Shown here in pieces: positions 29,088 to 38,068 of a DNA stretch of 64,000 bases (the stretch's first letter is position 1; every line of letters starts with the position of its first letter). The position numbers and the translations under genes were made by a program. Origin of the DNA: Planctomicrobium sp051466335 (GTDB lineage: Bacteria > Planctomycetota > Planctomycetia > Planctomycetales > Planctomycetaceae); assembly GCF_051466335.1 (NCBI RefSeq), contig NZ_CP195793.1, forward strand, positions 1,922,001 to 1,986,000. Reading direction: 5' to 3'. Under the pieces are notes generated by a model. The model was not told the origin of the DNA and made no database searches. It worked only from the letters and a program-made list of their open reading frames with translations.

Positions 29088-30107
29088 ATGAGTGGAATCG
29101 TTCCTAACCCGGAACTCTCTTCTGTATCAAACACTCTGCGTTGCAATAGACCAAGGCAGCGAAGAAAAGGTTTCACATTAATTGAGTTATTGGTCGTTAT
29201 TGCGATTATTGCTGTTCTTGTTTCACTTTTGTTGCCAGCTGTACAACAGGCACGTGAAGCCGCGAGACGGTCACAATGCAAGAACAATCTCAAGCAGTTA
29301 GGTCTGGCGCTGCACAACTATCATGATACGCACATGAAGCTTCCAGCTGGTGCAATGGGGCGAATCAATTGGCGCGTCGCAGTTCTTCCAATGTTGGATC
29401 AGGCGGCAGCTTACAATGCTTTTGACTTCAATGCTGGCCGTTTCATTGGTGACGCCGACACTACAACCAACACCGTGAATCATCCGATTCTCGAGAAACT
29501 GATTGTCCCAGGATTCATTTGCCCATCGAGCCCGCTCGACGCACGATTCAACCCGGGTGGATGGAATACGCAGAGGTATCAGGCTCATCAATATGCCGCG
29601 GTTGGTGGCTCACGACTTGAAGGTGCCGGAGATTGCCTGTCCTTCTACGGGGTGATGTGTGGAAACGGGGCAATGATGACCAACGTCAATAAAGGGTTTA
29701 AAGACCTGACTGACGGGACAAGCAACGTGATTGTGGTTGCTGAGCAGTCAAACAGTGTTCGTTGGACTGGTAGTCCGAGTTGGGAATTTGTGAACAACAG
29801 GACTCAAGGAATTACGGGGATGCGTGGAGGATGGTACGGTCCGGAAAATAATGATGGACCAACCTCGCAGTACGGAACTTATCCCGGAACTGGAGCCATC
29901 ATTGCCGGGCCAAATGCGCCTTGCGGGGACTTCTTTGAATGCGGAGTGGCCTATTCAAACTCCAATCACTACGCGTCCGCTCACACAGGCGGAATTCATG
30001 TTCTGATGGGTGATGGATCGGTTCACTTCGTGAATGACAACGTCGATCTGGTCACCTTTAAACGATTGGGAATTCGTGACGACGGTGTTCCTGCATCCAT
30101 TCAGTAG
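29088..30107 (+). CDS. DUF1559 protein with type IV pilin-like N-terminus
   Basis: The protein has 339 residues. The ATG at 29088 has a GGAGGGG site upstream. A longer N-terminal leader (about 25 residues) precedes the prepilin motif (RKGFTLIELLVVIAIIAVLV), then PAVQQAREAARRSQCKNNLK and LALHNYHDTH. The C-terminal block SAHTGGIHVLMGDGSVHFVN matches the family. The first 60 residues of the pilin-like part are nearly the same as in the DUF1559 protein at 24426-25457; the middle parts have diverged. It is followed at 30291 by a small lipoprotein gene, as in the other cassette. Confidence 0.93.
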   Translation: MSGIVPNPELSSVSNTLRCNRPRQRRKGFTLIELLVVIAIIAVLVSLLLPAVQQAREAARRSQCKNNLKQLGLALHNYHDTHMKLPAGAMGRINWRVAVLPMLDQAAAYNAFDFNAGRFIGDADTTTNTVNHPILEKLIVPGFICPSSPLDARFNPGGWNTQRYQAHQYAAVGGSRLEGAGDCLSFYGVMCGNGAMMTNVNKGFKDLTDGTSNVIVVAEQSNSVRWTGSPSWEFVNNRTQGITGMRGGWYGPENNDGPTSQYGTYPGTGAIIAGPNAPCGDFFECGVAYSNSNHYASAHTGGIHVLMGDGSVHFVNDNVDLVTFKRLGIRDDGVPASIQ

Positions 30108-30290
30108 TGAGTGTCAAGGTCGATTCACGCTCGCGTGAGTTGCGGACCCCTGGAGAGTGTCAACGGTGCGATCTCGGAATCGGTGGGCATCACCGCCGAC
30201 TCCGGTAGATCGACGGTTTGCTATGCACTCGACTTCTACTAGGCGTAATGAACTTCATTATGTTGCACGACTGAGATGGGATCACTTGAA

Positions 30291-30749
30291 ATGCTACTAA
30301 GAAACGTGTTTTTGTTCGCTCTTGGTTGTTTACTTTGCGGGTGCGGTGGGGCGTCGATTCCTTCGGAAACAGTTCAGGGTACGGTTTCGTTGGACGGAAA
30401 GCCGCTTCCCTTTGTTGGAGTTCGGTTCACTCACATCAAAAAGGGATTCGGCACCGTTGCCAACGTGAATTCAAAGGGTGAGTTCCAAACTCCTAGCCCC
30501 TTGGAGCATGGCACGTACGAGATCAGCATCACAGGGTTACAGCCAAGCACCGATCTCGAACCAGATGCTCCTCCGCCGTCCCCCGCTCCTCCAGAGTCGG
30601 TCCCGAATAAATACTTGAAGGCCCACACCAGTCGGTTGACTTTCGATGTCAGCGCGACGAGCAAGTCGATTCCGGTGGCTCTTGACAGCAAAGGGGATAA
30701 GAAACGCGGAAATGGTCCAACGCCGACTGCAATGGCCCCTGCGAATTAG
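30291..30749 (+). CDS. Small Pro-rich lipoprotein beside the DUF1559 gene
   Basis: This protein of about 152 residues has a lipoprotein signal (LLRNVFLFALGCLLCGCGG) with the modified Cys at about residue 18. It contains the same pattern as the lipoprotein at 23870 (VQGTVSLDGKPLPFVGVRF and a KGEFQT turn), then a Pro/Ala/Ser linker, a likely strand region and a basic tail. The ATG at 30291 has GGGA 9 bases upstream; another ATG at 30276 in the same frame is possible. Paired with the DUF1559 gene 183 bases upstream. Function unknown. Confidence 0.78.
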   Translation: MLLRNVFLFALGCLLCGCGGASIPSETVQGTVSLDGKPLPFVGVRFTHIKKGFGTVANVNSKGEFQTPSPLEHGTYEISITGLQPSTDLEPDAPPPSPAPPESVPNKYLKAHTSRLTFDVSATSKSIPVALDSKGDKKRGNGPTPTAMAPAN

Positions 30750-30807
30750 CCCTTTTCTCAAGGGATCGTGACGGCGAATTCCGGCACATCGTTGTTCAAA
30801 CCCCGCG

Positions 30808-30834
30808 TTTATCGCTGCCGGAACGCAACACTCT
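30808..30834 (+). repeat. Dispersed short repeat, copy 3 (opposite orientation)
   Basis: The core ATCGCTGCCGGAACGCAAC differs from the other copies at two positions. It is inverted relative to copies 1 and 2 and lies about 60 bases after the lipoprotein stop. Confidence 0.45.
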
Positions 30835-30933
30835 TGTGGCGGGCGATCTCGTTTTGAAGTGAGTACTGCTTTCTACCGTCCTGAACTATTAGGAGTGGAT
30901 CTGCAACGTTCTTTGACTCGTCAGTTTTTCCCC

Positions 30934-30968
30934 AGCCCTGATCGTGAACCGATCGGGGCTCATTTTTT
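30934..30968 (+). terminator. Factor-independent terminator
   Basis: The arms 30934-30944 and 30950-30960 pair over 11 bases around a 5-base loop, followed by CATTTTTT. It is the likely end of the DUF1559-lipoprotein transcript. Confidence 0.75.
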
Positions 30969-31120
30969 GACGCTGTCTTGATAATAACTGCACGGGATGA
31001 GGTCGAGCTTCCAACTTGTTGAGGATGGAGAAATGAGGGGGCACACAGGTTTCGCTTGCGATGTCCGTACGAGAAGCTGCTATGATCTTCCTGGCGTGTT
31101 CCTGTTAGTAAGGAGTGGTC

Positions 31121-32002
31121 ATGAAGAAAATTTGGTTGATTTGGGCTCTGGTTCTTTCGATGTTTCCATCCTCGCACGACTTGTATGCGGAATCAGAAAT
31201 AGAGAGTGGTTTGGCCCCGCCCGCCGGATTTGATCAGCCTCGTGCTGAAATAGAACATGGCAAGTTGGAGTTAGTCGACTATTACTCGACGACGATCGGT
31301 GGTGTCCGGCGTGCCCATATTTACACGCCTCCAGGGTACTCTCTGGACAAGAAGTACCCTGTACTTTATCTGCTGCACGGAATCGGCGGAGACGAACACG
31401 AATGGGTGCGTCATGGCGAGCCACATGTCATCCTCGACAACTTGTATGCAGATCAAAAAATTGTGCCGATGATTGTCGTGCTTCCGAACGGAAGGGCGTC
31501 GAAAACACTGACAGCGGGTGATTCGATTCCGGCTCAGGAACCAGCGTTCGAACTCTTCGAGAAGGAACTGCTGAATGATCTGATTCCATTTGTTGAATCA
31601 AAATACTCGGTGCTTGCCGGTCGTGAATCTCGCGGATTGGCTGGCTTGTCGATGGGGGGAGGGCAGTCGTTGAATTTTGTCTTCAGTAATCTCGAGACAT
31701 TTGGAGCACTGGGGGCATTCTCACCCGCTCCCAATACCCGATTGAATGGAAAGCTCTTCAATGAAAAAATCGATCCGGCCAAATTACCGTCCCCGTTCTA
31801 TCTGTCGTGTGGTGATCAGGATTTTCTTTATTGGGTCACTCAATCTGTTCACGAGGATCTCACGAGCCAACAGTTTCCGCACCGCTATCAAGTGGTCGAA
31901 GGTGCTGAGCACGATTTTGAATTTTGGAAGCGAAGTCTTTATGAGTTCGCACCGCTTCTGTTTCATTCGGATCAGCGACCGGAAGAGTCGGAGCAGGAAT
32001 GA
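31121..32002 (+). CDS. Secreted alpha/beta-hydrolase esterase (esterase D / feruloyl esterase-like)
   Basis: The protein has 293 residues with a signal peptide (MKKIWLIWALVLSMFPSS). The ATG at 31121 follows AAGGAG at a spacing of 7. The fold carries YPVLYLLHGIGGDEHEW (oxyanion region), the nucleophile elbow GLSMGGGQS, an acid region SCGDQDFLYW and a catalytic His in EGAEHDFEFWKRSLYEF. This layout matches the putative esterase family that includes carbohydrate and feruloyl esterases, so it may remove ester groups from plant or algal polysaccharides. The exact substrate cannot be read from the sequence. Confidence 0.9.
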   Translation: MKKIWLIWALVLSMFPSSHDLYAESEIESGLAPPAGFDQPRAEIEHGKLELVDYYSTTIGGVRRAHIYTPPGYSLDKKYPVLYLLHGIGGDEHEWVRHGEPHVILDNLYADQKIVPMIVVLPNGRASKTLTAGDSIPAQEPAFELFEKELLNDLIPFVESKYSVLAGRESRGLAGLSMGGGQSLNFVFSNLETFGALGAFSPAPNTRLNGKLFNEKIDPAKLPSPFYLSCGDQDFLYWVTQSVHEDLTSQQFPHRYQVVEGAEHDFEFWKRSLYEFAPLLFHSDQRPEESEQE

Positions 32003-32201
32003 GTCTGCTGTCATTTCTCCGTGGTTATCTCGGTTGCGTTAACCCGACGGAGACCGTTGAGCTCCTCCGACACTGCCATGCGAATTCATGAAATGCCAGT
32101 GTAAACAGGAGCACTGATCGCTATAAATGGCTCCTTCGCAGGAAGTTCCGTGACGGACGGCTGCGAAATCAAAGCGATTTACGGTGGATTTGAGGATAAC
32201 G

Positions 32202-33578
32202 ATGTCTTACAGGCTTACATGGGAGCGGCTTCTTTCGGGAGATCGTCCACGTCGCACTTCGGATCAGCCCGCTTCCTCCGGGAGTCCTAAATCGGTCAGC
32301 GGAGATGAGCGAACTCCGTTTGAAGTGGATTATGACCGCATTGTGTTCTCTGCTCCCTTTCGACGTTTGGCGCGAAAAACACAAGTTCATCCACTCGCTA
32401 AAAATGATCACATTCACAACCGCCTGACTCATTCGATTGAAGTCGCCAGTATCGGTCGTTCCTTTGCCAGAAAACTCTCGACTCTGTTGAAAGAACGCTG
32501 TCCGAACGAACGGGTTCCCGACAGCCATCTTGCATGGATCATGCAGTCTGCAAGTCTGGTTCATGATCTTGGAAATCCCCCTTTTGGTCACGCTGGCGAA
32601 GAGATTATTCGTGTGTGGGCGGAAGATCACGTGGAGGAGATGTTCGCCCCACATCGATTCGAGAACGAACGGCAACTCACCGATGCAAAATCCGACTGGT
32701 TTCATTTTGAGGGGAACGCGCAGGGATTTCGTCTGGCCGCACGTCCAGATAATCCTCAGGTGGCCTATTTGCGTTTAACGCACGCGACGTTGGCCGCTTC
32801 AATCAAATATCCCTGGACGGCTGCCGATGAGCGTGCAAGAAAGAAGCGGAAGCACAGCGTCTATTGCTCAGAAGAATCGATTTTCAGAGCGATGGCAGAA
32901 GATCTCGGGTTAGTGCGAGAAGGTGGTCACGTCTCACGTCACCCCTTGTCATTTCTGACTGAAGCAGCGGATGACATTTGCTACCGCGTTATTGATCTAG
33001 AAGACGCGGTGGAGATGGGAATCCGAAACCATCTTTATGTCGCTGAACTTTTCTGCCATATCGCTGGACTTCCACTGGCAGACGCTAGTCAAAAAGGGCT
33101 CCCCGAGTTGCGGGCAGCGGTCATCAAGTCCCTGATCGGCAAGTATTGGGATGTCTTCGTTAATGACTTTGACAACATCATGAACGGTGTGCGGGATGTC
33201 GATCTCAAATCGTCATTGGACGAGTCGACTCAACTGCAGATGCATCAGATCAAGCTCGAGTACGAAACCATCTTCAGTCATTCGAAAAAGGTGGCGATGG
33301 AATTCGGGGCGTATCACATTCTCGGGCGGATTCTGAAAGCGTTGATGAAGACTGTTAATAACATTCACGATTGCAAATCGAAGTCCTACGAAGAGATTCC
33401 CTTCCTATCCCGCCGATGTGCTGAGATGGCATGGGGAGGACAGTTCGTGAGAGAGAACCTTCAGCGGCCTCATGTCTGGTGGTTGTGGCGGATGCAGGAT
33501 TTTGTCAGTGGGATGACCGATGACTTCGCGACATCACTCTCGGGGGAAATCGACGGTCACAGTCTGTACAGCAGATAG
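32202..33578 (+). CDS. dgt: Deoxyguanosinetriphosphate triphosphohydrolase (dGTPase)
   Basis: This enzyme splits dNTPs, typically dGTP, into the nucleoside and triphosphate. The 458-residue protein shows the HD-domain metal ligands: His in NRLTHSIEVA, HD in LVHDLGNPPFGHAGE, and the later Asp in TEAADDICYRVIDLEDA. The N-terminal FRRLARKTQVHPL stretch is typical of the family. The ATG at 32202 has GAGG 6 bases upstream; a GTG at 32184 is less likely. It stands alone, convergent with the acetyltransferase gene. Confidence 0.93.
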   Translation: MSYRLTWERLLSGDRPRRTSDQPASSGSPKSVSGDERTPFEVDYDRIVFSAPFRRLARKTQVHPLAKNDHIHNRLTHSIEVASIGRSFARKLSTLLKERCPNERVPDSHLAWIMQSASLVHDLGNPPFGHAGEEIIRVWAEDHVEEMFAPHRFENERQLTDAKSDWFHFEGNAQGFRLAARPDNPQVAYLRLTHATLAASIKYPWTAADERARKKRKHSVYCSEESIFRAMAEDLGLVREGGHVSRHPLSFLTEAADDICYRVIDLEDAVEMGIRNHLYVAELFCHIAGLPLADASQKGLPELRAAVIKSLIGKYWDVFVNDFDNIMNGVRDVDLKSSLDESTQLQMHQIKLEYETIFSHSKKVAMEFGAYHILGRILKALMKTVNNIHDCKSKSYEEIPFLSRRCAEMAWGGQFVRENLQRPHVWWLWRMQDFVSGMTDDFATSLSGEIDGHSLYSR

Positions 33579-33604
33579 CTCTGCATGGACGGTGAGGCAG
33601 GAGT

Positions 33605-34357
33605 TCAGGGGCTGCGATGCAGCTTCCCCAGAGATCCGGGGTGAGACTGGAGTTGAAATCCACTTTTCCAGTGCCAAAGCATGCTGGGCGCGTCACCCAA
33701 AAGAAAACTGCTGGCTAGATGGGTGTAGTTCTGGGTTTTGAGTTCGGCTTTGGAAGCGTTGAGCAATGCTGTTCCAAGGCTTCGGCGTTGCAGTTCTGGA
33801 GTGACGAAGATCCATGTGAGGTGCGGTTGTCCCCATCCTTCTGAAAAGGCATTCGGGGGCGGTGACTCTTTCCAGTGCTCCGTGTCGAAATCCTCCAGAT
33901 TTCCAGATGGAATCAGTGTGATCAACGACGCCCCTAAAATGTCGCCTGCTTCCCGATCAATGATCACGAAGGACGATTGCGGGGAAAATGAGCCGAAGTG
34001 TCCGGCGAATGTCCCGGAAAGAATCCGCTCGCACGCGGCTTGTTGCTGGGACATTTGGAGTTGCGAGAGAGGAGGGGATCGGTTGAACGCTGATCTGAAA
34101 ACTTCTCGCAGCAGTTGCCAGTCTGTTTCCTGAACCTGTCTCAGTTCGAATTCCGAGTAGAAACAGGAGACCGCCTTCGATGGAGGCTCTGCAGACGGAG
34201 AGGACAGAGCGAGCAGGCAGTGATAATAACGCGGGTTCGCGGTGATCGATGCGGTGTTGTTGAAGTATGTGTATCGAAACGCGGGGTTTCGAGGCAGAGC
34301 TAAAAACTCATTCCAGGAAACGCTGAGTTCTATGGGGAGAAAGTAGTCATTGAGCAT
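33605..34357 (-). CDS. GNAT-family N-acetyltransferase
   Basis: This 250-residue protein has an N-terminal extension and a C-terminal GNAT fold (about 75-250). The acetyl-CoA-binding stretch is WIFVTPELQRRSLGTALLNA, the family's Q/RxxGxA pattern, preceded by SSFVIIDREAGDILGASLIT. The substrate is unknown. The ATG at 34357 is preferred to a TTG one codon upstream. The OmpA-like gene's terminator ends only about 13 bases before this start, so its own promoter must lie in or very near that hairpin or in the preceding gene's 3' end. Confidence 0.82.
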   Translation of the reverse strand: MLNDYFLPIELSVSWNEFLALPRNPAFRYTYFNNTASITANPRYYHCLLALSSPSAEPPSKAVSCFYSEFELRQVQETDWQLLREVFRSAFNRSPPLSQLQMSQQQAACERILSGTFAGHFGSFSPQSSFVIIDREAGDILGASLITLIPSGNLEDFDTEHWKESPPPNAFSEGWGQPHLTWIFVTPELQRRSLGTALLNASKAELKTQNYTHLASSFLLGDAPSMLWHWKSGFQLQSHPGSLGKLHRSP

Positions 34358-34369
34358 CAATATTCATCC

Positions 34370-34400
34370 AAAAAAGGCAGTTCACTTTCTGCGAACTGCC
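34370..34400 (-). terminator. Factor-independent terminator of the OmpA-like gene
   Basis: GGCAGTTC (34376-34383) pairs with GAACTGCC (34393-34400) around a 9-base loop, followed on the minus strand by six Ts. It is 33 bases after the OmpA-like stop and about 13 bases before the acetyltransferase start. Confidence 0.85.
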
Positions 34401-34433
34401 TATCGGAAAATTTAAGATTCTGTATTGATGATG

Positions 34434-35255
34434 TTAGTGTTTCGCAGAGTTGTCAACACCGGCAATCGCCATGTCGGAGGCAAGGACGAAGACTTCGATG
34501 CGGCGATTCTTCTGCTTTCCGTCAGCTGATGTGTTGCTTGCCGCTGGCTGAAACTTGTTGTATCCAGCCACTCCCATTCGTGGTTCTGACATTCCGTATT
34601 TTGCAAGTTGACGGACGACAGCTGTTGCCCGGTGTGCCGAGAGCTCCCAGTTTGTTTCGTGCTTTGATCGCGTAGTTGGAAGCACCACAGGGTCCTCATC
34701 AGTATGACCGACAACAAGAATGTTGAATTGGCGTCCATCAGGTCCGTTCATAATCTGAGCGAATTCCTGAAGTGTTCGCAGAGTCTCTGGGCGCAACTCG
34801 TTACTTCCTGATGCAAACTGCATTTCGGCGTTATAGCGAGCGACTCCGCTAATCGGATCGAATTCGAACTGAGGATACTTGCGACAGAGTTCCTCGAACA
34901 TCTTTCCGGTCGCGCTGGAGTGGGCTCCAGGGGCGGGGAGAGAAGTGAGGAGGTTCTTGTATTCGTCGTTGAGTCGGCTTCGCTCTTGTGCAAGATTGCT
35001 CAGGCGTTCATTGGCAACACGCAGGCTCTCTTCAAGCTGACCGGCGCGGAGGTCAGATTGCTCTTTGTCCATCGCCAATTGGTGGATCATTGCTTCGCTA
35101 TCAGCGAGTTGACCCGAGAGGGCCTGGCTTTGCTGATAGAATTCGTAAGCTTTGAGCTGCGTCTGTCGCGTCTGCCAGCTTGGTGTGAACTGGTGGCAGC
35201 CTGTCATACTACCGAGTGCGAGGATGGCAACTAGCTTTCGCATGTCCATGGACAT
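34434..35255 (-). CDS. OmpA-family lipoprotein with coiled coil
   Basis: The protein has 273 residues. The ATG at 35255, first of three closely spaced ATGs, has AGGAG at a spacing of 7. A lipoprotein signal ends GSMTGCHQF. A coiled-coil region follows (about 30-105, rich in Gln/Glu/Leu), then a C-terminal OmpA-like peptidoglycan-binding domain (about 140-260) with FNILVVGHTDEDPV, LSAHRATAVVRQLAKYG and KQKNRRIEVFVL. It probably links the outer membrane or envelope to peptidoglycan, and resembles MotB/Pal-type proteins in its C-terminal part. It is a single-gene unit with its own terminator. Confidence 0.9.
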   Translation of the reverse strand: MSMDMRKLVAILALGSMTGCHQFTPSWQTRQTQLKAYEFYQQSQALSGQLADSEAMIHQLAMDKEQSDLRAGQLEESLRVANERLSNLAQERSRLNDEYKNLLTSLPAPGAHSSATGKMFEELCRKYPQFEFDPISGVARYNAEMQFASGSNELRPETLRTLQEFAQIMNGPDGRQFNILVVGHTDEDPVVLPTTRSKHETNWELSAHRATAVVRQLAKYGMSEPRMGVAGYNKFQPAASNTSADGKQKNRRIEVFVLASDMAIAGVDNSAKH

Positions 35256-35985
35256 CGAAGAGCTCCTGATAAAAGGGTGGGCGCAAATCTGAGGGGGTGT
35301 TCGCAACAGCGGGCCACTTCTCGATGGGAAGCCGAAGAGGAGTGGTCAGGTTGTTGGTGATCAGACGGGGGGCTCGGGATTTTCTGGGAGAAGTAAGGTT
35401 CTCTTCGAAGAATCTGGAGTGACTTGAGGTGGGATGATCGATTGGATGTTCTCGGGGACCGGCGAATGCGGCCGTTGAACGACTCGATTTCTATTTGGAA
35501 ATTTCCCGGAAGCCTAGAGCTTTTCCTCAAGTTTCGCTCCAGCAGGTGTGAGAAATGGAACTTTAGCGAATCTGTGGAGTTTTTCGAATTTGTGTAAGTG
35601 GTTCTGCGCAATTTGTTTGCGGGTGATCTGCGTTGGCATTTGTAGGATCGCAGGGCGATTAGGCCATCCGGCAGTATTAGCCGAAATGGAACAGAAACGT
35701 CGGTGAAACATGCCGAAGAATCGTCCGACATTGATCGGACTGGCCAGCACGCGAGAACGACGCATACGAGTCGAAGAGGAAGATGTCGACGGAACGGTCG
35801 ACATGGATGGGTGAGGGTGCCTCACATTGATTCTAAAAGAAATTTCTTCACTATCCGGATCCACCGCTGCAGTGGCTTGACGCTTCACGCCAGAGTCGTC
35901 ATTATCTCGCGTTCCCCCGCCCAGCGGGTGGAGTTGTGTATTGTAGTTTGCATCCATTTCCGGACGTCATCAGGAAACAGAGTCG
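35256..35985. other. Long intergenic region upstream of rpsD
   Basis: About 730 bases with no credible gene. Open frames on both strands lack ribosome-binding sites and family-like sequence. A candidate rpsD promoter is at 35878-35906; nothing else stands out. Confidence 0.5.
35878..35906 (+). promoter_or_regulatory. Candidate rpsD promoter
   Basis: TTGACG (35878-35883), a 17-base spacer and CATTAT (35901-35906), about 80 bases before the rpsD ATG. The -10 matches the consensus at four of six positions, so the call is tentative. Confidence 0.35.
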
Positions 35986-36591
35986 ATGGGTCGTTACACC
36001 GGACCAAAAGCGCGGATCAATCGCCGCCTTGGGTTTCAGATTTTTGAAAACGCAGGAGCAATCCGAGCGTTGGATAAAAAGGCCTATCCACCGGGGATGG
36101 CTCAACGCCGACGCAAAACCAGCATCTACGGCGAAGCTCTGACCGAGAAACAAAAGATTAAGTACTATTACGGTCTGCGAGAAAAGCACCTCCGTAAGTA
36201 CTTCGACAAGTCAAAGCGTCTCAAAGGCAACACCGGGGAAAACCTGATGGTGCTGTGTGAGCGTCGCCTCGACAACGTCGTTCGTCGTGCTGGCTATACT
36301 CTGACTCGCCCACAGGCACGTCAGGGGATCGTCCACGGTCACTTCCTTGTGAATGGACGCCGTGTTGACCGCCCATCTTTCCTTTGTAGTGCTGGCGACG
36401 TTGTGACGGTCAAGAATCGTCCAAACCTCCAGAAGCTCTACTCTGAAATGGGTTCAGGAGCTGATCAGAGCGCAAGCTGGATCAACTTCGACAAAGAAGA
36501 GCTCAAGGCAATCGTTACTTCGCTGCCAACAGCAGACGACGTGAGCTTGCCAGTGGACGTCGGGGCAGTTGTTGCCTTCATGTCTCGCTAA
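35986..36591 (+). CDS. rpsD: 30S ribosomal protein S4
   Basis: S4 binds 16S rRNA early in 30S assembly. The 201-residue protein has the N-terminal GRYTGPKARINRRLG, then RKTSIYGEALTEKQKIKYYYGLREK, ERRLDNVVRRAGY and the S4 RNA-binding domain (ARQGIVHGHFLVNGRRVDRP). The length is normal. It is found alone here, outside a ribosomal-protein cluster, with its own terminator directly after the stop. Confidence 0.97.
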   Translation: MGRYTGPKARINRRLGFQIFENAGAIRALDKKAYPPGMAQRRRKTSIYGEALTEKQKIKYYYGLREKHLRKYFDKSKRLKGNTGENLMVLCERRLDNVVRRAGYTLTRPQARQGIVHGHFLVNGRRVDRPSFLCSAGDVVTVKNRPNLQKLYSEMGSGADQSASWINFDKEELKAIVTSLPTADDVSLPVDVGAVVAFMSR

Positions 36592-36610
36592 TCGGATAGC
36601 GTGTGATACA

Positions 36611-36643
36611 AAAGCGGTCGATGATTCATCGGCCGCTTTTTTT
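36611..36643 (+). terminator. Factor-independent terminator of rpsD
   Basis: The arms 36611-36622 and 36628-36639 pair over 12 bases with one mismatch, followed by a T-run. It lies about 20 bases after the rpsD stop. Confidence 0.9.
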
Positions 36644-36766
36644 ATTGCGCGGGGTTGTCTGGGGGACTGTTGGTCGTTTGTTCTTTGTCCCTGAGATCAG
36701 AGTGTCTGTCGTTATTCGGGGTGAGATCCTTCTCGCTCCTCGGTAGGGGTGGAGTGGTGTGAGTCG

Positions 36767-37900
36767 ATGAGTCTTGATCTGCTCGAGATTTTTGATGCAA
36801 ATCGGTGTCGGGACCTTCGCAAATCTCTCGGGAAGTGGTATCTGCGCGAGGGACGCTCGCTTCCGTGGCGGGAAAAAACTGATCCGTACGAAATCTGGAT
36901 CAGCGAAATCATGCTACAACAGACGACCGTGAAAGCTGTCATTCCATACTACGAACGCTTTTTAAGTCGGTTCCCGACGGTCTTCGACCTGGCTGCTGCC
37001 TCCGAATCTGAAGTTCTGCAATATTGGGAAGGACTTGGGTATTACAGCCGGGGGCGTAACCTGCGTTTGGCGGCGCAGAGGGTTTGTGAAGAATTCGGAG
37101 GGGTTTTCCCTTCCGATCTTGCTGAATTGCAGTCACTCCCGGGGATTGGCCGCTACACCGCAGGCGCTATTCGCTCGTTCGGTTTTGATCTGCCTGCTCC
37201 CATCGTGGAAGCCAATACGCTGCGACTTTATTGTCGACTTCTCGGATTTTCTGGTGATCCGCGTGGGAAAGAGGGGCAGAAAATTCTCTGGGCTCTTGCG
37301 GAGCGATTGCAGCCATCCAAGGTTGCTGGTCATCTCAATCAGGCGTTGATGGAACTCGGTGCGACGGTGTGCACCCCCACTTCCCCGAAGTGCGAGGAGT
37401 GCCCGGTTGTCCAATTCTGTGAAGCGTTTCGGCAGGGGATTCAGGCTGAAATTCCAGTGAAGCAGTCGCGTCCGGTTGTTACTCAAGTTGTCGAGGCGAC
37501 AGTTGCGGTGCAGTGCCAGGGGAAATGGCTGGTCCGTTTTCGAAACGCCGAGCAACGATGGGCAGGGATGTGGGATTTTCCCCGCTTTTCGATCAGCGTC
37601 GTCGGTTCACAAGAGAAGTTGACTCCCTCGAAGTTGGCTGCCGTTGTGGAGCAGGCGGGCGAGGAACTGTTCAAGGCGAGTGGACTTCGAATTGAGCAAT
37701 TGGAAGAGGTGATGCAGACTCGTCATACCGTCACCCGTTTTCGTATTCGTCTTCTCTGCTTCTCTGCATCCCTGTCCGCCAGCGACTCGCGAGAATTGCA
37801 GGGAGAGGGGTGGAGGTGGGCGACCAATGAAGAGATTGAGTCGCTGCCGATGCCCGTGACTGGACGAACGTTTTTTGAACGGCTGACGAGTTCGAGATAG
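36767..37900 (+). CDS. mutY: A/G-specific adenine glycosylase family protein, divergent active site
   Basis: MutY removes adenine mispaired with 8-oxoguanine. This 377-residue protein has the glycosylase fold with the N-terminal catalytic Glu (EIWISEIMLQQT, Glu47), the helix-hairpin-helix SLPGIGRYTAGAI (about 123-135), the iron-sulfur Cys set C-x6-C-x2-C-x5-C (202, 209, 212, 218) and a C-terminal NUDIX-like domain. Two family hallmarks are changed. The catalytic Asp segment (LDGNV in Escherichia coli) reads VEANT, with Glu148 in the Asp position. The 8-oxoG-recognising FSH loop reads VTR (RHTVTRFRI). Activity or specificity may differ. The ATG at 36767 is used; a GTG at 36749 is possible. Confidence 0.88.
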   Translation: MSLDLLEIFDANRCRDLRKSLGKWYLREGRSLPWREKTDPYEIWISEIMLQQTTVKAVIPYYERFLSRFPTVFDLAAASESEVLQYWEGLGYYSRGRNLRLAAQRVCEEFGGVFPSDLAELQSLPGIGRYTAGAIRSFGFDLPAPIVEANTLRLYCRLLGFSGDPRGKEGQKILWALAERLQPSKVAGHLNQALMELGATVCTPTSPKCEECPVVQFCEAFRQGIQAEIPVKQSRPVVTQVVEATVAVQCQGKWLVRFRNAEQRWAGMWDFPRFSISVVGSQEKLTPSKLAAVVEQAGEELFKASGLRIEQLEEVMQTRHTVTRFRIRLLCFSASLSASDSRELQGEGWRWATNEEIESLPMPVTGRTFFERLTSSR

Positions 37901-37940
37901 AAAAAGGAAAACGCCGTGGCAAGTTGTCAGCGGCGTTTCC
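37901..37940 (-). terminator. Terminator of the minus-strand gene at 38069
   Basis: GGAAAACGCCG (37906-37916) pairs with CGGCGTTTCC (37931-37940). The A-run at 37901-37905 gives a minus-strand T-run. It directly follows the mutY stop and probably separates the convergent transcripts. Confidence 0.7.
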
Positions 37941-38068
37941 AGTTCCTGATTGGAGTGGGATCGAAGGAATTCCCCAGCACTGGAGTGGGTGTTGGAGGCT
38001 GGATCCACAAGGATCTGCAATTGACGAAACTCACTCAGCTAGGATTTCAGGTCGGGTGAGGATGAGAC

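Larger units (their letters stand above)
30750..31120. other. Intergenic region with repeat copy 3 and a terminator
   Basis: No gene seen. It contains the third dispersed-repeat copy (30808-30834) and a clear plus-strand terminator (30934-30968), followed by the upstream region of the esterase gene. Confidence 0.55.

Noticed and set aside
28856..29317. Minus-strand open frame of 153 codons before and over the second DUF1559 gene
   Set aside because: It overlaps the start of a well-supported gene and lacks a start site.
35514..35957. Minus-strand open frame of 147 codons upstream of rpsD
   Set aside because: It covers the likely rpsD promoter region, lacks a start site and has low-complexity, non-protein-like sequence.
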